A stretch of 13,599 bases of DNA from Prolixibacteraceae bacterium (GCA_023229575.1 JALNYZ010000062.1:1-13599); one strand, 5' to 3'; shown: positions 1 through 7,122, numbered from the stretch's first letter. Translations and numbers: made by a program. Notes: generated from the sequence alone by a model not told the origin.

Positions 1-170
1 ACCGACCATGCCCATGCGTAATTTACGATTCATGTGAATATAATTTGATTTTTAATTGCCACATGGAATACCCACATATTCATTTTCGGTTGGTGTGAAA
101 ATTGTCTCATGGGTATTTCATTTGTATATAAGTTGATTTTTAAGTTTGGGAATAAAGTTAGGAAAAAAGT

Positions 171-212
171 ACTTAAAGTGACTAAAGTGAACTAGAGTGA
201 CTAAAGTTATTG
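171..212. repeat. Nonamer tandem tract (AAAGTGACT type)
   Basis: Successive units read AAAGTGACT, AAAGTGAACT, AGAGTGACT and AAAGTTATT, mostly 9 bases long with one 10-base unit. The word matches the AAAGTGCCT units at 6299-6410, so both tracts belong to one intergenic repeat family. The role is unknown. Confidence 0.6.
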
Positions 213-259
213 AAAAAAAATGTTGATAAATAAAGGAAACCCAAATGGCTGTTTTGCGT

Positions 260-287
260 TTTGACATGGAATGGTTTTATATTTTTG
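260..287 (+). promoter_or_regulatory. Possible Bacteroidota-type promoter for the M15 peptidase
   Basis: TATTTTTG at 280-287 fits the TAnnTTTG -7 box of Bacteroidota. TTTG at 260-263 could be the -33 element, but the 16-base spacing is shorter than the usual 19-21. The box lies about 75 bases before the start codon. It is a pattern match in AT-rich DNA and so a weak call. Confidence 0.3.
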
Positions 288-363
288 GAGGATTTTCATT
301 GTTTCCCTGAAATTGTGGATCAAACCTGGTTAACCTGTAAATTGAAATAACACCCTTTTCTTC

Positions 364-855
364 ATGAAGAAAATCAAGCTCAAGCGAATTAAACTTATTG
401 GGGCCGTTTTGGTTGTCACATTTTGTACCTGGGTGTTGGTTGGTATTGGTATCTGGATCAATGTCAAAATCACCAACTGGAGAAGGTTGAGCGAAATTGA
501 AGGGGTAAGTGAGGGCAGTTACCAGACTTTCAGCAAATTCATCGGTGATATTGAAAGTCAAACCAATTGGAGTGTTAAGATTATCAGTGGATTAAGATCC
601 AGGGAAAGGCAGAAGGAGCTTTTGAAGGAAAACTCCAAAAATGCTTCTGCCGACAAAAGCCGTCATGTCCAGGGAAGGGCCATCGACATCAATCTTTACC
701 AAAAAAATTGGCTCTGGAGAGTATGGTTGAAGAAGTACAATTCCAAGAAGGACTGGAGAAATACCGGCGTAGTAAGGATCTCTGAAAAATACGGTCTGCT
801 GTGGGGTGGGAGCTACCACAACTATCATGACCCGGTACACTTTGAGATCAGGTGA
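364..855 (+). CDS. Membrane-anchored M15-family peptidase (D-Ala-D-Ala / L-Ala-D-Glu type)
   Basis: A 163-residue protein with a basic N-terminus and one hydrophobic helix at about residues 10-32, followed by a compact zinc peptidase domain. The motif SRHVQGRAIDI (99-109) supplies His101 and Asp108, and DPVHFEI (156-162) supplies His159. These are the three zinc ligands expected in the M15 family (VanY, phage endolysin L-Ala-D-Glu peptidases). SGLRS at 75-79 is another family landmark. From family knowledge it should cleave peptidoglycan cross-bridges or stem peptides, here from the outer face of the inner membrane. The exact bond cut cannot be read from sequence. The gene converges on the oxidoreductase, and its transcript enters the AAGGATA repeat tract 8 bases after the stop. 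Confidence 0.85.
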   Translation: MKKIKLKRIKLIGAVLVVTFCTWVLVGIGIWINVKITNWRRLSEIEGVSEGSYQTFSKFIGDIESQTNWSVKIISGLRSRERQKELLKENSKNASADKSRHVQGRAIDINLYQKNWLWRVWLKKYNSKKDWRNTGVVRISEKYGLLWGGSYHNYHDPVHFEIR

Positions 856-863
856 TCTCAAAG

Positions 864-1045
864 AAGGATAAAGGATAAAGTAAAAAGGATAAAGTGGGGA
901 AGAGAAGGATAAAGTAAAAAGTAAAAAGGATAAAGTAAGGAACGCTCTTATTAAGATACGACCAAATATATTTAAAGATCAAAGATACAGATCTTTATCT
1001 CGACACGAATGCCACTTTATCCTTTTTACTTTATCCTTTATCCTT
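864..1045. repeat. 34-bp perfect inverted repeat of heptad units between convergent genes
   Basis: The left arm (864-897) and right arm (1012-1045) are exact reverse complements over 34 bases. Both are built of 7-base words such as AAGGATA and AAGTAAA. More heptads continue to about 940. The right arm overlaps the last codons and the TAA stop of the oxidoreductase. Both convergent transcripts carry the same purine-rich words at their 3' ends. A bidirectional terminator or 3'-end stabiliser is a reasonable inference. Confidence 0.75.
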
Positions 1046-2426
1046 TTTTCTCTTCTTTCGGTTTCCCGGGAACAGGAACCGTATAAGCTTTCAGATCGTA
1101 AGCTCCCAGCTCCAATTTGGCAGGCATCATGCTTGAGGCAGAATTGAATACCTCATCATAAGTTACCTCGTTGCCGGTATAGGCAGATTCGCGTCCCATG
1201 ATGGCAGTCAAACAGGAGATGGCTGTCTCTACGGCCTGGTTGAGTGGTTTGTTGGCACGGATATGGTTGATGAAATCCACATGTTCCAGGGTATAAGGAT
1301 CGGTTTGCTTGTGTTCGGCCTTCTCTTTCTCAACATCGGTTTTCCAGATCACATTGCCTGCCAGGTCTTTGATCTCCTGATTATTTCCGGCTCCGGCGCT
1401 TGTCCAGGATCCTTTGGTTCCCTGAATGAATTCCGATACGTTGTTTTTGCATCCGTCAATTTGGCGGCACATACTGTGCAGCCGTATGCCACCTTCGTAT
1501 TCAAAATCAATACTGAACTCATCGTACTGGTCGCCTGTCAACCTTCTGTGGCGGGCGCCAAAACCAACACATTTAACAGGTTTTTTGCCTGTAAACCAGT
1601 TGAATACATCGATGTTGTGAACATGTTGCTCGACAATATGGTCTCCTGAAAGCCATTTCCAGTTTACCCAGTCGCGGACCATAAGCTCCATGTCGCTCCA
1701 GCTGCTTTCCCGGTTACGGTACCAAAGCATGGATTGATTCCAATATACAGTTCCGGAGACGATTTCGCCAATCATGCCCTTTTGGATCTGTTTGAAAGAC
1801 TCAACATATTTTCTTTGGTGGTGACGTTGGGTTCCGGTAACAACAACCAATCCCTGGGATTCAGCCTTTTTGGCTGTGGTCATGATGGAACGGGCCCCGG
1901 AACCATCAACACAAACCGGCTTTTCCATGAAGACATGTTTGCCGGCTTCAACAGCTGCTTCGAAATGGATAGGACGAAAGGCAGGGGGAGTGGCAATAAT
2001 GACCAGGTCGATATCTGAAGCGAGTACTTTTTTGTAGTTGTCAAAACCGGTGAAACATTTATCATCCGGAACCTCAACTTTGAATTTGTCTTTCAGGGTC
2101 TTCCGGCATCCATCTATGCGGTCTTGAAAAAGATCGCCTAATGCAACTATTTGAAGATTTGGACCTGCACTAAGAAAATTAACTGCAGCACCTGTGGCCC
2201 TACCTCCACAGCCGATTAAACCTGCACGAAGCGGTTTGCCATCGCTGGCATAATCAGGAAGTTCAGGAACATAGGCATTAGCTAAACCGGCCAGTGGGAC
2301 AAGGGTTGGGGTTTTTTCACCTCCGCTACAGGAGGAAAGTATGTTACCGGCGCCTAGGGTACCGACTGCCCCTACTACGGCGGCGCTCTTAAAAAAATCT
2401 CTTCTGTTAACCGAAATTTTGCTCAT
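1038..2426 (-). CDS. Gfo/Idh/MocA-family oxidoreductase with Tat signal and lipobox
   Basis: A 462-residue protein of the usual length for exported Bacteroidota members of this family. NRRDFFK (7-13) is a twin-arginine signal, followed by a hydrophobic stretch and LSSC ending at Cys33, a plausible lipobox; a folded, cofactor-loaded lipoprotein would fit Tat export. The Rossmann nucleotide-binding loop GLIGCGGRATG lies at 69-79, and the family motif EKPV at 168-171 contains the conserved lysine near the active site. These enzymes oxidise or rearrange sugars, inositols or glycosidic linkages with NAD(P); the substrate cannot be told. No carbohydrate-utilisation genes sit beside it. The C-terminus (EEKKG and the TAA stop) is encoded by the start of the heptad repeat. 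It is preceded by a TACATTTG box. Confidence 0.9.
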   Translation of the reverse strand: MSKISVNRRDFFKSAAVVGAVGTLGAGNILSSCSGGEKTPTLVPLAGLANAYVPELPDYASDGKPLRAGLIGCGGRATGAAVNFLSAGPNLQIVALGDLFQDRIDGCRKTLKDKFKVEVPDDKCFTGFDNYKKVLASDIDLVIIATPPAFRPIHFEAAVEAGKHVFMEKPVCVDGSGARSIMTTAKKAESQGLVVVTGTQRHHQRKYVESFKQIQKGMIGEIVSGTVYWNQSMLWYRNRESSWSDMELMVRDWVNWKWLSGDHIVEQHVHNIDVFNWFTGKKPVKCVGFGARHRRLTGDQYDEFSIDFEYEGGIRLHSMCRQIDGCKNNVSEFIQGTKGSWTSAGAGNNQEIKDLAGNVIWKTDVEKEKAEHKQTDPYTLEHVDFINHIRANKPLNQAVETAISCLTAIMGRESAYTGNEVTYDEVFNSASSMMPAKLELGAYDLKAYTVPVPGKPKEEKKG

Positions 2427-2464
2427 AATAATTGGTCTGTAATTTGGTGAATTGAAAACTGTAT

Positions 2465-2472
2465 CAAATGTA
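2465..2472 (-). promoter_or_regulatory. Candidate -7 box for the oxidoreductase
   Basis: Read on the minus strand this is TACATTTG, an exact TAnnTTTG match, 38 bases before the ATG. I find no clear TTTG -33 partner at the usual spacing. Confidence 0.4.
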
Positions 2473-2494
2473 TAAAAATGTTTCCGTTTATGTC

Positions 2495-2568
2495 GTTTGA
2501 AATGTTTGAATGGTCTGAAAAGTTTGAATGAGTGCCGGTCCCTGAGCCTGTCGAAGGGAAATGTTTGA
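2495..2568. repeat. Nonamer tandem tract (GTTTGAATG type) split by a dispersed repeat
   Basis: Units GTTTGAAAT, GTTTGAATG, GTCTGAAAA and GTTTGAATG run in 9-base steps. The CCCTGAGCCTGTCGAAGGG element then interrupts, and another GTTTGAAAT-like unit follows. This suggests the dispersed element inserted into an existing nonamer array. Confidence 0.6.
2533..2558. repeat. Dispersed REP-like repeat, copy A
   Basis: TGCCGGTCCCTGAGCCTGTC followed by GAAGGG. It is nearly identical, in reverse complement, to 11453-11478, and related copies lie at 7123-7156 and 11500-11519. The core CCCT...AGGG can pair imperfectly. Short elements of this kind are scattered through many bacterial genomes. Confidence 0.65.
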
Positions 2569-2589
2569 AATACCTCCTTATCAATATTT

Positions 2590-2726
2590 TTGCATTCCGT
2601 CCGAAATAATCTATTGACATTTTTCTATATACTTCCGCGGACGGCTGATCATTCATCATTCCCAACCCGGGGTTCCACTCCTTCGTCGCTATACCCCGGG
2701 CTATTAACATTTAACCCCTCCGGGGT
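2590..2726. repeat. Two-hairpin intergenic repeat element, copy 1
   Basis: CCGTCCG (2597-2603) pairs with CGGACGG (2638-2644). CCCGGGG (2666-2672) pairs with CCCCGGG (2694-2700). A third hairpin, ACCCCTCCGGGGT, follows at 2714-2726. The first two hairpins and the sequence between them recur at 13398-13506, which defines a repeat family of roughly 100-130 nt. No coding content is seen. Confidence 0.65.
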
Positions 2727-2789
2727 ATGATTAGCAAAGGATCACCATGGTGGTCAGGAAATGTAGGATTGTGCAAATGCCAATTTTCA

Positions 2790-2896
2790 CATTTCCCACT
2801 CTCAACTTCCCCGTTTCCCTGTTTCCCTGTTTCTCTGTTTCTCTGTTTCAATATCCTTGTCTCTTCGTCCCTCCGTCTCTCCGTCTTTCCGTCTTT
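2790..2896. repeat. Octad tandem tract downstream of the cytochrome-SUMF1 gene
   Basis: On the minus strand, starting at the base after the TAG stop, the sequence steps in 8-base words: AAAGACGG twice, AGAGACGG, AGGGACGA, later AAACAGAG twice and AAACAGGG twice. About 13 units keep phase. The AGACGG word recurs after pdxH (7051-7082). It is purine-rich on the sense strand of the upstream gene. A role in 3'-end formation is inferred only from position. Confidence 0.7.
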
Positions 2897-4420
2897 CTAC
2901 TTCAGTCCATCCGCTTCGCAAACGACCCTGAAGCCGATGCCTTTGATGTCGGAATACCACCAGATACTCTTGGGTTGCTGGGGATCCGTCTTTAGCCAGT
3001 TGGCAGTTTGGGTATACTCCCTGGCCGCAGAACGCAACGCCCCGGCCTCTGAGTTATAATTTCCGCCCCTGACAACATGCTCTTCACCCGTTTCAGGTCC
3101 TTTGGGATTATTCACAACATTCCCCGTGGCCTTGTAAGCATCGACGCTGTACCAGTCGGAGCAGTATTCGGCAACATTACCGGCCATGTTCTTCAATCCA
3201 AAGGGGTTGGGTTTTACGAAGGAAGGTTCCTGTGTCTTCGAAGAGGAGTTGATCTGATACACCACATATCTGTTGATGCCGGTGGTATCCACCCCGAATA
3301 TTTTGTTGCGCAATCCCTTGTTGACAAATCTTTTGGGATCACCTTTGAAGAAATAGGGGGTTTCGCTTCCGCCCCTGCAGGCATATTCCCATTCAGCTTC
3401 GGTCGGAAGACGGTATTTCTTTCCGGTAACTTTTGAAAGCCACTGGCAATATGTTTGAGCTCCATAATGGGTCATGGTTATAGCTGGACGAGCGCCGCTG
3501 CCCCATCCCTGATCGGGAATCCCAAATGGCGGAGTCGGGCCGCTGATGGCATCGGGGTTATTGGCATTTTTTGCCATAACCGTAACCGGATCGAGACGGC
3601 CTTCCGACATAGTAGAGGCATAAAATGCCCAGTATTCATCCCAGGTTACCTCGACTTCACCCATAAAAATAGGAGAAACGGTTACCATACGCACAGGGCC
3701 TTCATCTTTGTTTCTCAATGGTTCCGACGCTTCACTGCCCATTTTAAAAGTTCCGCCCTTGATGGGAACCATGTTGAACGAGATGGCGGTATTCGGAATC
3801 TGCTCCGTGAATTTTGAAAAGGTGGTAACTGTGGCAGGTGTCGTGAAAACTTCTTTTGCAGCTGCGGCAACAGGGACTCCCTGCATCTTCTGGTGCTTGT
3901 AATTTGGATTGTAATGACCAACATCCAGGTGGCAATTGATACACTGCAGGTTGAGTTTTTCAGCATTGTTCTCGTAATAAAGATGTGCCGTTCCACCCTC
4001 GGAAGAGAGACTTTTGGAGAAAAGGGTTTGGTGACATTTGATGCAAGATTCGTTGTAAACGATCTTAACGGCATGTTCCAGTTCTCCTTTCGACTGCCAA
4101 TTAAATGATGCGCTGTCTTTGAAATAATATCCATAGAGGTCGCTTAATCCGGTTTTAGTCTTCACTGCCAAGTACTTAAAACTCCCTTTCGGTGGAAGGT
4201 GGCACTCCACACAGTGGACTTTAACACCGCTTTTGTTGTAAAAATGCGTTGATTTTTTCCATGAATCGTCCGCTTGGGGGTGAATGTGACATGAGATACA
4301 ATAGGTATCGTTGCTGGAATAGGTAATGCCCTTTTCCCCTCCCCATATCAGGAATATACCCATGACGATTCCTGTCAACAATATCAGTCCAATGAACTTT
4401 TTAGTCCTTTTATTAGTCAT
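2897..4420 (-). CDS. Tetraheme NapC/NrfH-like cytochrome c fused to a SUMF1/FGE-like domain
   Basis: A 507-residue protein if started at ATG 4420. An in-frame ATG at 4492 would add 24 residues, but the sequence from 4420 opens with the expected basic stretch and membrane helix (MTNKRTKKF, helix about 9-27). Four CXXCH haem sites follow: CISCH 41-45, CVECH 70-74, CIKCH 126-130 and CINCH 160-164, as in NapC/NirT/NrfH quinol-oxidising cytochromes. From about 217 to the end is a formylglycine-generating-enzyme fold: GGTFKMGSE (222-230), RLPTEAEWEYACRGG (337-351), GNVAEYCSDWY (414-424), RGGNY (451-455), GFRVV (496-500). The positions of the catalytic cysteine pair after RGG are not cysteine. A periplasmic electron-transfer role for the front half is inferred from the family; the role of the fused domain is unknown. 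Confidence 0.85.
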   Translation of the reverse strand: MTNKRTKKFIGLILLTGIVMGIFLIWGGEKGITYSSNDTYCISCHIHPQADDSWKKSTHFYNKSGVKVHCVECHLPPKGSFKYLAVKTKTGLSDLYGYYFKDSASFNWQSKGELEHAVKIVYNESCIKCHQTLFSKSLSSEGGTAHLYYENNAEKLNLQCINCHLDVGHYNPNYKHQKMQGVPVAAAAKEVFTTPATVTTFSKFTEQIPNTAISFNMVPIKGGTFKMGSEASEPLRNKDEGPVRMVTVSPIFMGEVEVTWDEYWAFYASTMSEGRLDPVTVMAKNANNPDAISGPTPPFGIPDQGWGSGARPAITMTHYGAQTYCQWLSKVTGKKYRLPTEAEWEYACRGGSETPYFFKGDPKRFVNKGLRNKIFGVDTTGINRYVVYQINSSSKTQEPSFVKPNPFGLKNMAGNVAEYCSDWYSVDAYKATGNVVNNPKGPETGEEHVVRGGNYNSEAGALRSAAREYTQTANWLKTDPQQPKSIWWYSDIKGIGFRVVCEADGLK

Positions 4421-4467
4421 GTTAGATGGTTGTGATGTTGAAAATTCGAATTTTGCAAAAGAAATCC

Positions 4468-4475
4468 CAAAATTA
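4468..4475 (-). promoter_or_regulatory. Candidate -7 box for the cytochrome-SUMF1 gene
   Basis: TAATTTTG on the minus strand matches TAnnTTTG. A TTTG lies at 4490-4493, but the spacer is only 14 bases. If this box is used, transcription would start downstream of the alternative ATG at 4492, which supports the 4420 start. Confidence 0.3.
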
Positions 4476-4539
4476 AGAAATAAAAGTTTCAAAAATAGTG
4501 GAAAGTTGGCTATTTAGAACCAATATTGGCTAAGAAATG

Positions 4540-5262
4540 TCAAGGTTTATAAGCGATCAGGCTAAGCTGCGGAGGTATTTGAAAACCGTTGATCTTAAGT
4601 TTTTCCTTGAGGGCCCAACTTCTGGATTCAAAGCTGTTTTTTTGCGGCAATTCGCCGGCTAACTCAACCATCTCATCGATCTTATGGGTAAATTGCCAGA
4701 TCTTCTCTTTGGAATTCAGCATTTCAGCTTCATTGCCAGAGATGAAAATTTTCTCCGGTTCGACGTTTGCCTCCTGGAGAATGTCAAATATTTCTGTCCT
4801 TGTAAAAGTATTTCTGTGGTAACCCCCTTTGGCCCTATCCATATCGGCTTTTAGGGTCTGAAATTCGAGATGGGCCTCCTGGGCAGGGTTTAATCCGTCA
4901 CATATGGTCTCATTGATAAGGATCCGTCCTCCTGATACCAGGACGCGCATCATGGACTGAAGTGCTTTTACGGGATGTTCAATGCGTTGAAGGGCGTTGG
5001 AGATGGTCACAAAATCGAAATAGTTTTCTTCAAACGGAAGTTTGCGGACGGTGCCCAGGACAAGGTCAACTTTATACGGGAAAAGTTTGTTTCTGGCAAT
5101 GGAAAGGCTCTCCTTGTTGGGTTCCAGTCCGGTAGCAGAGTCAAAGGAAGCAACGGAATCCAGAAAGAACCGAAGGAAATCACCCTCTCCTGTAGAGACA
5201 TCCAACAAATGGCCAACGCAGGCATTCTCCAGATAGGATCTCAGATCTGTAAGCTGGTACAT
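4540..5262 (-). CDS. Class I SAM-dependent methyltransferase (Methyltransf_11-like)
   Basis: A 240-residue soluble protein. Motif I, LLDVSTGEGDFL (19-30), is the glycine-rich SAM-binding loop. GLEPN further on holds the acidic residue expected to bind the ribose. KLPFEENYFDFVTISNALQR followed by IEHPVKAL is the typical Methyltransf_11 core, and RVLVSGGRILINE is the strand-turn-strand near its end. The C-terminal half carries no recognised substrate motif, so the acceptor is unknown. It starts 25 bases after the stop of the coiled-coil membrane protein gene on the same strand, so the two are probably co-transcribed. Members of this fold methylate quinones, lipids and small molecules; none of these can be preferred here. 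Confidence 0.8.
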   Translation of the reverse strand: MYQLTDLRSYLENACVGHLLDVSTGEGDFLRFFLDSVASFDSATGLEPNKESLSIARNKLFPYKVDLVLGTVRKLPFEENYFDFVTISNALQRIEHPVKALQSMMRVLVSGGRILINETICDGLNPAQEAHLEFQTLKADMDRAKGGYHRNTFTRTEIFDILQEANVEPEKIFISGNEAEMLNSKEKIWQFTHKIDEMVELAGELPQKNSFESRSWALKEKLKINGFQIPPQLSLIAYKP

Positions 5263-5287
5263 GAAAATGTGGGGTTTAGGCTTCCGG

Positions 5288-6184
5288 TTATCTTATCTCA
5301 AAACTGGTGGTCCCGATGTTGTTTCCGTCGGCAAAGATGTCGATGGTATATTGACCGGCGATCAAAGCGGCCTGTCCGGCATTGTCCCAATAAATACTTA
5401 CCGGAAGATCTATCCCTTCATACTCAACTTCACGAACGGCAGAAAAGGGGATCTTCAATCCTTCAAATTTAAAGAGGTCCTTGTCTGATTTGGTAAGCAA
5501 AAGTTGATCCGGACGCTGGATACGTACATAAATATTCTTGGCGCCTCTTTTGGCAGTCAGATTTTTACTTAACGTGAAGTCGACTTTGATGCTCTCTATT
5601 TTAGAAGCCTTGGCCTGTTCTTTCCCTTTCTTGCTGATTCCGGCAGCTTTCATGTTGACCGCCTCAAGGGTGGCCGCCAGTGTAACCGTTTGTTCCAGTT
5701 TTTTCTTCTCCTGTTCGAGCGACAGATTTTGTGTTTTAACTTCGGTTACTTCTTGCTTCACATTGCTGTTTTCGGCCATCAACCGCTGATTTTTCTGGTT
5801 GAGGCTATCTATCTGTACAACATAGTCGCGCATAATTTTGCGTAGCGTGGTCATCTCCTCGCGGTATTTCGAGATTTGCCTGAAGCTGGTACTCTTCACC
5901 TGCTCGATCTCGGTAAGCAACTCTTTTACTTTGGTCTGGGCGCTTTCGAACTGGATGTTCAGGTTGGTGTTGTTGCGTTTCAGCGAGTCATACCCCAAAA
6001 CCATGCCGTTCAGCTCGGTTTCGATAGCCGCTTTTTCCTGTTTCAGTTGTGACGTTACTTCTGCGTGTTCGCTGCGCTGCCAGAATAGCAGTACAACCAC
6101 AACAATCAATAAAACGGCCAATATAATGACAAGGGCATTTTTTCTGGGATCAGAGGGAACCTGGGCTCTTTCCTGGTTAAACAT
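5288..6184 (-). CDS. Membrane-anchored coiled-coil protein, function unknown
   Basis: A 298-residue protein. A short N-terminal tail is followed by one membrane helix at about 16-35. A long, heptad-rich coiled coil (about 40-170, rich in Gln, Glu, Lys and Leu) comes next, then a C-terminal domain (about 195-298) with alternating beta-like stretches ending in TIDIFADGNNIGTTSFEIR. I do not recognise the family by name. The layout suggests a bitopic envelope protein whose coiled coil holds the terminal domain away from the membrane. It is first in a probable two-gene unit with the methyltransferase and has the best promoter match in the window upstream. Confidence 0.75.
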   Translation of the reverse strand: MFNQERAQVPSDPRKNALVIILAVLLIVVVVLLFWQRSEHAEVTSQLKQEKAAIETELNGMVLGYDSLKRNNTNLNIQFESAQTKVKELLTEIEQVKSTSFRQISKYREEMTTLRKIMRDYVVQIDSLNQKNQRLMAENSNVKQEVTEVKTQNLSLEQEKKKLEQTVTLAATLEAVNMKAAGISKKGKEQAKASKIESIKVDFTLSKNLTAKRGAKNIYVRIQRPDQLLLTKSDKDLFKFEGLKIPFSAVREVEYEGIDLPVSIYWDNAGQAALIAGQYTIDIFADGNNIGTTSFEIR

Positions 6185-6211
6185 ATACGTTACTGTTGTT
6201 GATTTGAGCTA

Positions 6212-6241
6212 CAAAATTAAAAATATTTACCCCCTTTCAAA
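6212..6241 (-). promoter_or_regulatory. Bacteroidota-type promoter for the coiled-coil / methyltransferase unit
   Basis: On the minus strand TTTG (6238-6241), an 18-base spacer and TAATTTTG (6212-6219) match the -33 TTTG and -7 TAnnTTTG layout of the Bacteroidota primary sigma factor. The -7 box ends 27 bases before the ATG at 6184. Confidence 0.55.
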
Positions 6242-6298
6242 AAAGATTATTGAGGTGGCACCTAATTGTAACCTGATCTTGCAGTTAGCGTAAAAAAT

Positions 6299-6410
6299 AG
6301 TGCCTAAAGTATTTAAAGTGCCTAGAGTGCCTAGAGTTAGGGACTCCGGACATTGTTTCAGGTAGCGAAGTACTTTAGGCACTCTAGGCACTTTAAATAC
6401 TTTAGGCACT
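6299..6410. repeat. 35-bp perfect inverted repeat of nonamers before pdxH
   Basis: Left arm 6299-6333 and right arm 6376-6410 are exact reverse complements over 35 bases, with a 42-base centre. Units are AAAGTATTT, AAAGTGCCT and AGAGTGCCT. The right arm ends four bases before the pdxH ATG, so a transcript crossing it would have a long hairpin against the start codon. It sits between divergent genes, where a plain terminator is not expected. Confidence 0.75.
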
Positions 6411-6414
6411 TCTT

Positions 6415-7047
6415 ATGAACCTGAAAGATATTCGTACAAACTATTCCCGGGCGGTTCTTTGCGAAAAGTCGCTTCGCGAACCCTTTCCGCTCTTTGAACA
6501 GTGGATGGCGGAGGCCATCGAGGGCAAGGTCAACGAACCGACTGCCATGATGTTAAGTACAGTTTCGGAGGAGCAAAAGCCCTCCTCACGGATCGTCCTG
6601 TTGAAACTTTTCACCAGGGAAGGATTTCATTTTTTCACAAACTACAACAGTCGAAAGGGGAGGGAGATAGAGGCAAACAGTCATGTTGCACTGCTATTTT
6701 TCTGGCCTGAACTCGAGCGTGAAGTTCGGATTGAAGGGGTAGCAAGTTACTCCTCGCCTGAAATATCTGACCAATATTTCAGCGAGCGTCCTTATGAAAG
6801 TCAGATTAGCGCCATCATATCACGACAGAGTCAGCCGGTAAAGAACCGTGATGCATTGGAGGAACTCTGGAAAAACAAGGAGCTTTCGTCGAAAGGGGCC
6901 AAGCTGGACCGGCCGACAGATTGGGGCGGCTACTTTGTGCAACCTGAAAGGATCGAATTCTGGCAGGGGCGTCCCAACCGGCTGCACGACCGGATCCTAT
7001 TCGTGAAAAGCGGGGAGGAGTGGGTGGTTTCGCGTCTTGCGCCATAA
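6415..7047 (+). CDS. pdxH: Pyridoxamine/pyridoxine 5'-phosphate oxidase
   Basis: A 210-residue protein of standard PdxH length. It should oxidise pyridoxine or pyridoxamine 5'-phosphate to pyridoxal 5'-phosphate with FMN and oxygen, in the cytoplasm. Family signatures are present in order: SSRIVLLK (57-64), FHFFTNYNSRKG with its FMN-contacting residues, and the C-terminal signature WGGYFVQPERIEFWQGRPNR followed by LHDR and the closing RLAP. Nothing appears truncated. The start at 6415 is set by homology at MNLKDIRTNY. The gene stands alone on the plus strand. Its ATG is four bases from a 35-bp inverted repeat, and its stop is followed by AGACGGGG octads. Confidence 0.95.
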   Translation: MNLKDIRTNYSRAVLCEKSLREPFPLFEQWMAEAIEGKVNEPTAMMLSTVSEEQKPSSRIVLLKLFTREGFHFFTNYNSRKGREIEANSHVALLFFWPELEREVRIEGVASYSSPEISDQYFSERPYESQISAIISRQSQPVKNRDALEELWKNKELSSKGAKLDRPTDWGGYFVQPERIEFWQGRPNRLHDRILFVKSGEEWVVSRLAP

Positions 7048-7050
7048 AAA

Positions 7051-7082
7051 AGACGGGGAGACAGGGGGACTAGGAGACGGGG
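7051..7082. repeat. Octad tract downstream of pdxH
   Basis: Four in-phase 8-base units (AGACGGGG, AGACAGGG, GGACTAGG, AGACGGGG) start three bases after the stop. They use the same AGACGG word as the tract after the cytochrome-SUMF1 gene, again on the sense strand of the upstream gene. Confidence 0.6.
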
Positions 7083-7122
7083 CGAGTGGTCTAAATGAAA
7101 GTTTAGTGGATATGTTTATTCT

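Larger units (their letters stand above)
1..363. other. Intergenic region left of the M15 peptidase
   Basis: I see no convincing gene here. The stretch is AT-rich. It holds a loose inverted pair (GGAATACCCA near 65-74 and TGGGTATTTC near 111-120), two similar stretches around TTGATTTTTAA (near 46 and 132), and the nonamer tract listed separately. A possible promoter for the next gene sits near 260-287. Confidence 0.5.

Noticed and set aside
864..1045. Possible CRISPR array because of short regular repeats.
   Set aside because: The units are 7 bases with no spacers, and no cas gene is present. This is a tandem tract, not repeat-spacer DNA.
2727..3059. A 110-codon plus-strand frame covering the octad tract.
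   Set aside because: Its Ser/Pro/Phe-rich translation comes from the octads, and it overlaps the well-supported cytochrome-SUMF1 gene antisense.
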